In this document: positions 15,379 through 22,795 of the stretch, in pieces | Layout: each line of letters begins with the position of its first letter | Position numbering within the stretch: the first letter of the stretch is position 1 | The notes under the pieces: model-generated | Told to the model about the DNA's origin: nothing | Seen by the model: the letters and a program-made list of their open reading frames with translations, nothing else | Database searches by the model: none | Made by a program: the position numbers and the translations under genes | DNA from: a virus | Virus record (IMG/VR): IMGVR_UViG_3300049811_000327 | Location: 1-55,830 of that record | Reading direction: 5' to 3' (one strand) | DNA length: 55,830 nt

Positions 15379-17286
15379 ATGACTTCCCCTCTCTCTCCCA
15401 TCATCTTCGCAACAGGAACAACGACAACCTTCAAGTGTCCGTTGGTCGATCCTTCGCGGCTGGATGTTGGGTTTGTCGCCAAGTGGTACGAGACATTGGG
15501 TGACATCAGCTTTGTTGAGGCAGTTGCAGGTTCAACATCACTGATTCGCGGCATCTGCAACAAAGAGGCAACGATCGAGTTCTTCCGCCCTGAAAGAGAC
15601 AGTGGCGCAGCTGGAGCGGCGGACTTCACATCGACCCCTCCTCGCATCTTCATCTCCAAGATTTTCGTCTCTTCTTCCTTGGAACTTTGGCCCATTGAGA
15701 CGCGAAAGCTTGCTAGCATCGGTGCATGCAATGGTACGATCACACATGAAGCGCTACACATTCTGCACACGTTTCCTCACATGACGGCGGTTCGCACACT
15801 AAGACAGAACGAGATGTCGGCCTTCCAAATCATCGAAGACCTCTTCATCGAAACTGAGTGCAAAGTCAACTTCCCAGCACTCTTACCGTTCATCTCTCTC
15901 AAAAACGCCTTCCTCTTCTCAGCCGCAATTGAGAGTATGTGGGAAACAAAGCGATTTGGGATGACGACGGCCTCAGCTGTTGAGTTGATCGCAAAAGTGA
16001 TCCCGATGATCAAGTACTTCCGCAGCAGTGGCTTCGTCGAGTTTGTCCTCCACGTCGTCGGAGAGTCAGTTGAGAATCGGGCAATAGCTGAGAAAGTGCA
16101 AGACATCGCGAATCGGGCGATGGTTGCGGGTCTTCCCATCAACGTACGTATTGCTCTCGCTATCGAGCTGGCAGGTCTCCTTTACGCATTCACAGGCGGG
16201 ACAGGGATTGCACAGGAGAACGTCTACACGTTGAGTAAAACTATCTCATCTACCTGCAAGCTGGACAAAGCCTTTATGAAGAAGGCCATTGGCGGCAGCG
16301 GTGAAGAGGATGATGAAAAGGATGAAGGTGACGACGAGGACAGCGACGACGAGGACAGCGACGACGAGGACGCAAGACGAACGGAGCTGAGCGAGATTGA
16401 TGCGGCTCGTAAAGCTCTCAAGGAGCTCTCGATGGAGTTGAGAATGGCATCCTTTGGATCGGCGAGCGGTATTCTCAACAACATTCCAGTCTTTGTCATT
16501 AAGACACCGATGGCTCATAAGGAGCTCGAGGCGAGTGTTGAAACGACGAACCTTTCGAAGCATCTTCGTCAAATTCAAACCCCTCGCACAACCGTTGGTG
16601 AACCGCGAACCAGTGGTCGCATTGCAAACACTCGCCTGTGGAGAATCGCCACTGATGGCAAGATCTTTGCTGAGCGAATGCACATCGATCGATCTGCAAG
16701 ATCTTACGAGTTTGCGATCGCGGTCGACGCAAGCAGTTCAATGGGACCGACATTCTTCAAGCAGGTCTTAACGACAGCAGCCGGCATCAAGATGGACATA
16801 AACGAAGGAGGTTTTCCCGCTCAGCTGCTAGCCTTCTCTGCAGACACGCACTTGACGGAAGACGAAATCAACTGCGCAATCTACCTCATTGGAGATCGAG
16901 GGCGCATGCAGATGACGGAAATGAGGCGTTACCTTTACGAAGCGATTCAGATCAACCTCGCAGAGAATCGTGACAATCTCATGATCACTTGGGCATCGAA
17001 GAATTGCTTCACTGATCGTCACGACACTGTCAAGGTCCTCTTGGTCTTGAGTGATGGGAGTCCTTCGGCAAAGATGTTCAGACGAGAAACGGCTGAAAAG
17101 GCAACGCTGAAGGCGATTGAAGACGCACGCAGTCAAGGAATCATCGTCATCGGCGTTAGCATCAAGAATGGTGTGGTTAAGAGCAACGACGAGATGTATG
17201 GCTCTAAATTCCACGTTGACGCATCTACCCCTGGAACGATTGGCGAACAGATCGCCAAGACAATCAACAGTATCTTCGAGAGCTAG
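15379..17286 (+). CDS. VWA-domain protein with HExxH motif, MoxR partner
   Basis: 635 residues; AACGAAAGG precedes the start. Residues 123-127 form HEALH, an HExxH zinc-metallopeptidase-type motif, within a region like the DUF2201 N-terminal domain found with MoxR ATPases. Residues about 312-335 are an acidic run made by a short tandem DNA repeat (GACAGCGACGACGAG units). The C-terminal VWA domain has the metal-ion-dependent adhesion site DASSS (Asp450, Ser452, Ser454) and a later LVLSDGSPS Asp. It follows the AAA+ gene, which it likely works with, the ATPase remodelling a target bound by the VWA/peptidase-like protein. Function in the phage is unknown. Confidence 0.85.
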   Translation: MTSPLSPIIFATGTTTTFKCPLVDPSRLDVGFVAKWYETLGDISFVEAVAGSTSLIRGICNKEATIEFFRPERDSGAAGAADFTSTPPRIFISKIFVSSSLELWPIETRKLASIGACNGTITHEALHILHTFPHMTAVRTLRQNEMSAFQIIEDLFIETECKVNFPALLPFISLKNAFLFSAAIESMWETKRFGMTTASAVELIAKVIPMIKYFRSSGFVEFVLHVVGESVENRAIAEKVQDIANRAMVAGLPINVRIALAIELAGLLYAFTGGTGIAQENVYTLSKTISSTCKLDKAFMKKAIGGSGEEDDEKDEGDDEDSDDEDSDDEDARRTELSEIDAARKALKELSMELRMASFGSASGILNNIPVFVIKTPMAHKELEASVETTNLSKHLRQIQTPRTTVGEPRTSGRIANTRLWRIATDGKIFAERMHIDRSARSYEFAIAVDASSSMGPTFFKQVLTTAAGIKMDINEGGFPAQLLAFSADTHLTEDEINCAIYLIGDRGRMQMTEMRRYLYEAIQINLAENRDNLMITWASKNCFTDRHDTVKVLLVLSDGSPSAKMFRRETAEKATLKAIEDARSQGIIVIGVSIKNGVVKSNDEMYGSKFHVDASTPGTIGEQIAKTINSIFES

Positions 17287-17297
17287 GAGGCTCACAA

Positions 17298-17978
17298 ATG
17301 GCAACATCGATTTTCACCAAAGGCAGTGTTCCTAAAGGCGGCGGCGGCCGTTTCGTCAAGATTGACGCAGACTCTACCGTCGAACTGGTTCCACTCATGG
17401 GCGTGGATGGAATGATCGGCTTCCACCAGCACGCCTTCTGGATGGAGGACGGCTCCTCACCGATCTTTCCCTGCATCCGAGAAGACTGCCCCGGCTGCCA
17501 GCTCGGCGACGAGCCGTCGTGGAAGGCCACGATGATGGTCATCCAGGTCGAAGGCAAGGAGCGCGAGCAGCGCATCTGGACCTTTGGCGCATCAATCGCT
17601 CGTCAGCTCACCGAGTTGGAGAGCACGATCGGGTCGACGATCGCCGGCCAGCTCCTGCGGGTCCGTCGCGCAGGCACAGGTCTGAAAACGCGCTACACCG
17701 TCGTGGCCACCGGGCGCCGTGCCAAGATCGATGGCATCACCTTCGACGAGGCTGATCTGATCAAGGAGCTCGGCCCCACCGTGCGCAACGAGATCATCGC
17801 CAAGTTGGTCGAGGCTGGCGTACCGGGAGCGGTTTCTCTCAAGGCGTCCAAGGTCAAGTCGACCAGCGCCGCGAAGGAAAGCACCAAGACCGAAGCGCAC
17901 ACGAGCGGGTCCACCTCCGCGGACGACATGCTGGACGACGAGTGGACGGCTGTCGAGGAAGACATCGACGCGCTGTAG
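17298..17978 (+). CDS. Single-stranded DNA-binding protein-like (gp32-type)
   Basis: 226 residues with GGAGG nine bases before the start. The middle has HQHAFW and then C59, C64, C67 (IREDCPGC), a zinc-ribbon-like cluster placed as in T4 gp32-like SSBs; the fold around RIWTFGASIARQLTELES resembles an OB-type segment. The C-terminus ends in an acidic tail (DDEWTAVEEDIDAL) as SSBs use to recruit replication proteins. Next to polymerase, helicase and primase, an SSB role is likely. The family match is moderate rather than diagnostic. Confidence 0.68.
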   Translation: MATSIFTKGSVPKGGGGRFVKIDADSTVELVPLMGVDGMIGFHQHAFWMEDGSSPIFPCIREDCPGCQLGDEPSWKATMMVIQVEGKEREQRIWTFGASIARQLTELESTIGSTIAGQLLRVRRAGTGLKTRYTVVATGRRAKIDGITFDEADLIKELGPTVRNEIIAKLVEAGVPGAVSLKASKVKSTSAAKESTKTEAHTSGSTSADDMLDDEWTAVEEDIDAL

Positions 17979-18002
17979 GCCCAAGAGGCCGAAACTAAGC
18001 GA

Positions 18003-18050
18003 AGAGGCGAGGCTCCTTACTAGCCCAGAAGCTCCAGGGGCCTCGCCGCT
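18003..18050 (+). terminator. Stem-loop after the SSB-like gene
   Basis: GGCGAGGC (18006-18013) pairs with GCCTCGCC (18040-18047), extended by AAG/CTT. No U-run. It may modulate the SSB-to-kinase ratio. Confidence 0.45.
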
Positions 18051-18072
18051 TACTCCCACAAGCGAGGATGAC

Positions 18073-18945
18073 ATGATATACATCATCGATGGCAGGAAAG
18101 GCTCTGGGAAGACCACGACAGTCAGAGCCTTGGCCAAACATTTCGAGTCGCAAGGCTTGGCCGTTCTTGAAGTCAAGCCGAGCCCACCCTCACCCGCTGA
18201 GAGCCTGGCGCAGAGCTGGATGCGTGTGTTGCGCAGCACCGAAGGCGTCGACGTGGCGATCATCGATCGTGGTCTTGGCACCGAGTGGATTTACGGCCGC
18301 CAACGTCACTTCGATCCCGAGTACTTCTACGAGATTCAGAAGCTGGACATCGAGGCGAAGCAGAACTTCTCCATCATCGAGGTGACCCTCGTCTGCGAAG
18401 ACCCCTTCAGTCGCGGGCGTGAGCCGTGGGAAGGGATGGACCTGGACACGACCGCCGAGTGGTTGACTTGGGGCTCTGTTCACTCATCGATCATCATCAA
18501 CACCGACCAGGACCCCACCGAGAAGGTCATCGAAAAGATCACTGCGATCGAGATACCCGACGACCTTTCGGGAGCCCCCAATCTCTATGACGTTATCCCC
18601 CTTGGTTATGAGGACATCTCCCTCTTCGAGCTCTTCATGCGACAGCGCAAGCTGATGACGCTCCTGGACCTGCAACCTGGCCACACAGGCATTATGTCAG
18701 CCACTCTTGGCCTGGCCTCAGAGGCAGGTGAAGTCGCCGACCTGGTGAATGACTTCAAGGCGCCATGGGCAGGGAAGTTGGCGGACAACCGTGAACACAT
18801 GCTCGAAGAGTTGGTGGACGTGATCTTCTACGTTGTTGAGCTCTTCATCATGATGGGTGGCACCAGTACAGATCTCTCAGACACCTACATGGCCAAGTGG
18901 TCGCGCAACATCAGGCGTGCCATGGAGCGACGTGATGACGCATAG
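18073..18945 (+). CDS. Nucleotide kinase - MazG-type pyrophosphohydrolase fusion
   Basis: 290 residues with two domains. Residues 1-150 are a P-loop kinase: IIDGRKGSGKTT (Walker A 7-15), then a thymidylate-kinase-like DRGLGTEWIYGRQRHF. Residues 190-285 carry the MazG all-alpha NTP-pyrophosphatase metal motifs ASEAGEVAD (Glu217, Glu220) and EELVDVIFY (Glu246, Asp249). The kinase would phosphorylate dNMP and the MazG domain would split dNTP to dNMP. In T4 the separate gp1 and gp56 do these jobs for hydroxymethyl-dCMP and dCTP. With the dCMP-hydroxymethylase-like gene in the same operon, I infer the fusion makes hydroxymethyl-dCTP while removing dCTP. Confidence 0.8.
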   Translation: MIYIIDGRKGSGKTTTVRALAKHFESQGLAVLEVKPSPPSPAESLAQSWMRVLRSTEGVDVAIIDRGLGTEWIYGRQRHFDPEYFYEIQKLDIEAKQNFSIIEVTLVCEDPFSRGREPWEGMDLDTTAEWLTWGSVHSSIIINTDQDPTEKVIEKITAIEIPDDLSGAPNLYDVIPLGYEDISLFELFMRQRKLMTLLDLQPGHTGIMSATLGLASEAGEVADLVNDFKAPWAGKLADNREHMLEELVDVIFYVVELFIMMGGTSTDLSDTYMAKWSRNIRRAMERRDDA

Positions 18946-19567
18946 CCTCATGGGTCCATGCTTCAGATGCACGATGTGTGGCACCCCTGCCCAACTGCCT
19001 CCGCAGCTTGTCATCGAGCCCAACCCAATCGCTCCAGTTTTGGTCGTCGGACCGTCGCTCTTCGCAAAGGCACCTTCGTCAACGGACATGGACTCATATG
19101 CCTGGTGGCATGAGTACGCTTGGTGGCATGAGAAGCTGAATCGTCCCACCGAAGGTCTGAACGACTTGATCAGCTTTTGGGCTCAGATGGATTTTTTCGC
19201 GTCTCAAACACGCAAGGACATGATGAACTACTTTGGGCCCAACTTCATGTCCCCAACTGATAGGATCTTCGCCTACACCTTCACGAGCCGTTGTCGAGCC
19301 ATACCTGAGAGTGACCAGGCGAAGATGACAGAGGCGTGCTCCATCTACACTCGCTCACTGCTCAATGACGGAAGAAAGGCCGTCATCACTGTTGGCCAAG
19401 CCGCCAAAGATCAAGTCTCTGCTATCATCGGAGGCGCCATCAGTTCCACTCCAACTTCCATCGGCGGCTTTAACACCATCGCCCTCCCTGCCTTCAACCC
19501 CGAGAAGAAGAAGCAGCACGCTCTCGTGATGGCAGGAGTCGAAGACTTTATTAAGAGGACGCTATGA
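18935..19567 (+). CDS. Family 4-like uracil-DNA glycosylase superfamily protein, divergent
   Basis: 210 residues from the ATG at 18935, which overlaps the kinase stop by 11 bases (Met at 18950 also possible). Four Cys are placed as the 4Fe-4S ligands of family 4 glycosylases: CFRC near the N-terminus, then SRC and TEAC 15 apart (SRCRAIPESDQAKMTEACSIY). The strand AVITVGQAAKDQV matches the end of the family. The usual motif 1 (GEAPG type) is replaced by VLVVGPSLFAKAP, so uracil excision is uncertain. A short internal repeat encodes YAWWHE twice. It may act on a modified base or be a structural derivative (inference). Confidence 0.62.
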   Translation: MTHSLMGPCFRCTMCGTPAQLPPQLVIEPNPIAPVLVVGPSLFAKAPSSTDMDSYAWWHEYAWWHEKLNRPTEGLNDLISFWAQMDFFASQTRKDMMNYFGPNFMSPTDRIFAYTFTSRCRAIPESDQAKMTEACSIYTRSLLNDGRKAVITVGQAAKDQVSAIIGGAISSTPTSIGGFNTIALPAFNPEKKKQHALVMAGVEDFIKRTL

Positions 19568-20805
19568 AGTATCTCATTCTTGGTGGCGGTATCACCGGAT
19601 GGACAGCCGCCAAAAACATCTTGGTGTCGGACCCCGCAGCGCTTGTCACGATGATCACTGCTGATTCTGGCCTGCTTGAGCCATTTGGCAACGGGTATGA
19701 ACAAGGCGGACACGTTTACTCACCTGGATCGCAGATGGTGATGGCCAAACTTGGCGTCACTTTTGACGGCCCGATGCTCCAACGACGAGCTTTCTACCAC
19801 GATGGCCAAAGAAGGTGGGAATACCCAGTCCAGTACTCCATGCTGGATCGTCCTGTTAAGCCTGTCACCTACGTCGGCCAGTCACTCGAGGCCTACGGCA
19901 CCGAAGCTTTTGGTGAGCACTTCTACAACAGTTGGTTCCGACCATTCAACGAACGGGTATGGGGAATCGATCCTTGCCTGATGGACTCCGACTGGCTTCT
20001 CAATCGTGCCCCAACAACGACTGTCGGAAACGCTTCGTGGGGACCAAACTCGACCTTCAGGTGGGCTCTGGGGTCATCCATCATGAAACAGATGTATGTC
20101 CAATCATCTCGACTGTCCGTGATCACCCAGGTCTTCTCTGGCCTCCGGAGGGCACATAAGGGCCTAACGGTGACGTGTCAACAGGGCTTCCAGCAGTCGG
20201 GCTTCGAAGCCGTCATCTCCACGATCCCGATCAATACGCTTCTGAATGCCATGGAGATTGACGAGTTCCCAACTCTTCCGTACAACAAAGTGACCACCTA
20301 CGGCGTCACGACGAGTGTTCCGTACGACCAACAGTGGACATGGTGTTATGGGCCCATCGGGCAGAGCGTTCATCGCGTCACCAATCTCGCCCTTTACGAG
20401 GGCAAGGAACAGGAGTACGGGAAGTTCCTCTTCGAAGTGCCTACACCCACACGTCACTTCGCAACCACCCCTTACCCGTCGCAGGGCGGATCGCGTCTTT
20501 CACCAGACGTGTATCGCATGTTGGAGATGCTCGATGTTTCCGCAACTGACATCGTTCACTCGACCTCGATGACGCACCTAGGCTACCCCGCCCCAGTCCT
20601 TGGCCTTGCTGAAACGCGTAGAGAGATTAAGTTGCGGGTGTTGCCACTCAACATCTTCCTTGCTGGCCGATGGGGAAGTCATGCCTACCTCAATGTCGAT
20701 GGCGCGATGATGGATGGGTTCCGTGCCTCTCAAGCAGCCATTCACAGAGGCAAGGATACAGCCGCCAACGACAACTACCTTGCTACCGAGATTACACCAC
20801 TATGA
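19564..20805 (+). CDS. FAD-dependent UDP-galactopyranose-mutase-like enzyme
   Basis: 413 residues, overlapping the previous stop by ATGA. The N-terminal FAD/NAD-binding Rossmann fold (LILGGGITGWTAAKNIL, Gly7-x-Gly9-x-x-Gly12) and a C-terminal segment (about residues 363-385, NIFLAGRWGSHAYLNVDGAM) match the flavin-binding ends of UDP-galactopyranose mutases and protoporphyrinogen-oxidase-like enzymes. A mutase would turn UDP-pyranose into UDP-furanose. The next gene is a glycosyltransferase and the one after a hydroxymethylase, so supply of a furanose donor for DNA glycosylation is an attractive inference. An amine oxidase-type reaction is the alternative. Confidence 0.72.
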   Translation: MKYLILGGGITGWTAAKNILVSDPAALVTMITADSGLLEPFGNGYEQGGHVYSPGSQMVMAKLGVTFDGPMLQRRAFYHDGQRRWEYPVQYSMLDRPVKPVTYVGQSLEAYGTEAFGEHFYNSWFRPFNERVWGIDPCLMDSDWLLNRAPTTTVGNASWGPNSTFRWALGSSIMKQMYVQSSRLSVITQVFSGLRRAHKGLTVTCQQGFQQSGFEAVISTIPINTLLNAMEIDEFPTLPYNKVTTYGVTTSVPYDQQWTWCYGPIGQSVHRVTNLALYEGKEQEYGKFLFEVPTPTRHFATTPYPSQGGSRLSPDVYRMLEMLDVSATDIVHSTSMTHLGYPAPVLGLAETRREIKLRVLPLNIFLAGRWGSHAYLNVDGAMMDGFRASQAAIHRGKDTAANDNYLATEITPL

Positions 20806-21860
20806 AAACCAAGACCGTTCGTGTTCTTCCCAAGATCGGCCCGTCGCATCGGCTTAACGTCGCTTGGAACACCTGGGAGCCTGGTCTCAATGGGAACGGT
20901 TCCACTTCCGGCGGCGGAGCAATCTGGACTCGCTACTTGTGGAAGCATCTTGACAAGCACCACAACATCGGCGTCATCAACGTCTCTGGGCGCTCCAACC
21001 TTATCGGGACCGCCTTCGATGCGGCGGTCTTCTGTTGGCGATGGAACTTCCCTCGTGGCATCGGCTACGACGAGAGGGCCGACGCCTACGACAAGCAGAT
21101 GCGTCTCCTGGATGAATGCTACGAGGCCAAGATTCCGATCATCGTCCACGACCAGGACCACAAGATCGGAGCAGATATCGCCTACCTCAAGTCGATCGGG
21201 GCCCACATTTACGAGCCGAGCCTGGCGCCGCGGGAAGGGGTCAGGTCACTCTTCTTCCCCTACCCCTTTGGTCGCCCAATCACCCCCAAAATGAGCGACT
21301 ACAGGACACGACTCCACTCGATGGCCTACATCGGGAACAACTATGAGAGGTACGCACAGTTCGTCAGATACTTCGGCGGAACTAGGTGGAAGACGCCTCC
21401 CACATCCTTCTACTCTGGCGACTTTGTTCAGTGGGGGCCGAGCGTTTGGGGAAACTGGCTGGAGTCGTCTCCTCTCCGCGAGATACCTGAAAAAGTCTTG
21501 CGCGACAACCCTAATGTTCACTTTCTTGGACGCCTCGACCAATCGATGGTTCAAGAAATGATGGTGGCTTCATTCGCCACGATTCACTTCGCCAAGCCGT
21601 CCTACAACGACGTTGGGTTCGTTACGATCAGGTGGGCCGAGGCTGTCGCCGCTGGCTGCATCGGAGCCATCCCAAGTGAGTTCAATACCCTCGGACAAAT
21701 GAAGGAGCTTGTCGTTTCTCCCGACAGTATCGAGGCTTGGACCGATCGTGTTGTTCGCGACTATGAGTTCAGAATGCAGCTGATGGACATACAAGCTGAC
21801 TTTGTTCTCGGGACAATGACTGTGGCTCCCTGGGCAAGCATTCTTCGAGGTGCGAAATGA
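20802..21860 (+). CDS. GT-B fold glycosyltransferase
   Basis: 352 residues from the ATG at 20802, in ATGA overlap with the flavoenzyme. The C-terminal half has a GT-B pattern: NVHFLGRLDQSMVQEMMVASFATIHF, then RWAEAVAAGCIGAIPSEF and a terminal helix WTDRVVRDYEFRMQL. It lacks the canonical E-x7-E signature of strict GT4 enzymes. Lying between a sugar-nucleotide enzyme and a dCMP-hydroxymethylase-like gene, it is the best candidate for transferring sugar to hydroxymethylated bases in phage DNA (inference). It is unlike the three late-operon transferases. Confidence 0.75.
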   Translation: MKTKTVRVLPKIGPSHRLNVAWNTWEPGLNGNGSTSGGGAIWTRYLWKHLDKHHNIGVINVSGRSNLIGTAFDAAVFCWRWNFPRGIGYDERADAYDKQMRLLDECYEAKIPIIVHDQDHKIGADIAYLKSIGAHIYEPSLAPREGVRSLFFPYPFGRPITPKMSDYRTRLHSMAYIGNNYERYAQFVRYFGGTRWKTPPTSFYSGDFVQWGPSVWGNWLESSPLREIPEKVLRDNPNVHFLGRLDQSMVQEMMVASFATIHFAKPSYNDVGFVTIRWAEAVAAGCIGAIPSEFNTLGQMKELVVSPDSIEAWTDRVVRDYEFRMQLMDIQADFVLGTMTVAPWASILRGAK

Positions 21861-22795
21861 ACATCACAATCAACGGGATGAGTGACTTCCGCGAGATCCT
21901 GAGTTTCGTGAAAGCTGGTGTCGAGGTCAGCCCGCGCGGCATCACGACAGTCGATCAGTCACCTCTCTTCATCACAATTCTGAACCCTCGCAATCGCTTG
22001 GTCCCGATCATCGCTCGTAAGGCCAACTACGCTTTCGCCTTCACTGAGTGGCTCATGATCATGACCGGCGATGACTCAGTCGAGCGCTTGGCCGCCTACT
22101 CCAAGGAGATCAGGAAGTTTTCTTCTGATGGGGTAACGATCACCGGAGCGTACGGACCCCGTGTCTTTCCTCAACTCAGCCATGTCGAGGAAAAGCTCCG
22201 CAGCGATCGCAACACGCGACAGGCTGTGATCTCAATCCTCAAGGCTGGCGACACTCTCAACGCTGATCCGCCTTGCACCATTTCTGTCCAGCTTCGCATC
22301 AACGGCGGCAAACTGGACGTGATCACCACGATGCGCTCCAACGACATCATGTGGGGATTCACCTACGATGTCTTCTACTGGACGATGCTTCAAGAGTGGT
22401 TCGCTCGCCGCCTGGGCTTGGCAGTCGGGACCTACTATCACAATGTTGGGTCGATGCATCTCTACACCAAGCGTGACGGAGCAATGGTGGCAGCCATCGA
22501 AAGTGAACCATACGAAGCAACCTGCCCAATGCGGCAAATGGATCAATTTGCTGCCGATGGGCTACTCCAAAAGTTGAGCACCATTGAGACCAACCTTCGC
22601 ACTCTTGGGCCCATCGCCGCTTGGGACGACATCAACGCACTGCCGCCATACTGGCGTGACTGGGGGCTGGTTCTCTTCCTTTGGCATGCTCGTAAGAAGC
22701 GTGAGTTGGTCCCTTGGTGCAGCGACGTCGCGCGCCGACTCTTCTTCGACGCAACCCTTCGTGACAACTATCTCCTCAACTGGATTCCCAAATGA
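21857..22795 (+). CDS. dCMP hydroxymethylase-like (thymidylate synthase superfamily)
   Basis: 312 residues, ATGA overlap with the transferase. Thymidylate-synthase catalytic features are present: Glu64 in the helix TEWLMIMTG, YGPR at 99-102, the nucleophile Cys140 in PPCTISVQLRI, Arg160-Ser in RSND, and HLY (His201, Tyr203). The position that is Asn177 in E. coli ThyA (the residue choosing dUMP) aligns to Asp171 in GFTYDVFYW. T4 dCMP hydroxymethylase has Asp there too, and the Asn-to-Asp change in thymidylate synthase shifts preference to dCMP. I therefore predict 5-hydroxymethyl-dCMP formation using methylene-tetrahydrofolate. A dUMP enzyme cannot be fully excluded. Confidence 0.82.
   Translation: MNITINGMSDFREILSFVKAGVEVSPRGITTVDQSPLFITILNPRNRLVPIIARKANYAFAFTEWLMIMTGDDSVERLAAYSKEIRKFSSDGVTITGAYGPRVFPQLSHVEEKLRSDRNTRQAVISILKAGDTLNADPPCTISVQLRINGGKLDVITTMRSNDIMWGFTYDVFYWTMLQEWFARRLGLAVGTYYHNVGSMHLYTKRDGAMVAAIESEPYEATCPMRQMDQFAADGLLQKLSTIETNLRTLGPIAAWDDINALPPYWRDWGLVLFLWHARKKRELVPWCSDVARRLFFDATLRDNYLLNWIPK

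Noticed and set aside
17592-18281. Leftward 229-codon ORF across the SSB and kinase genes
   Set aside because: Antisense shadow; the plus-strand proteins have domain motifs and good ribosome sites.
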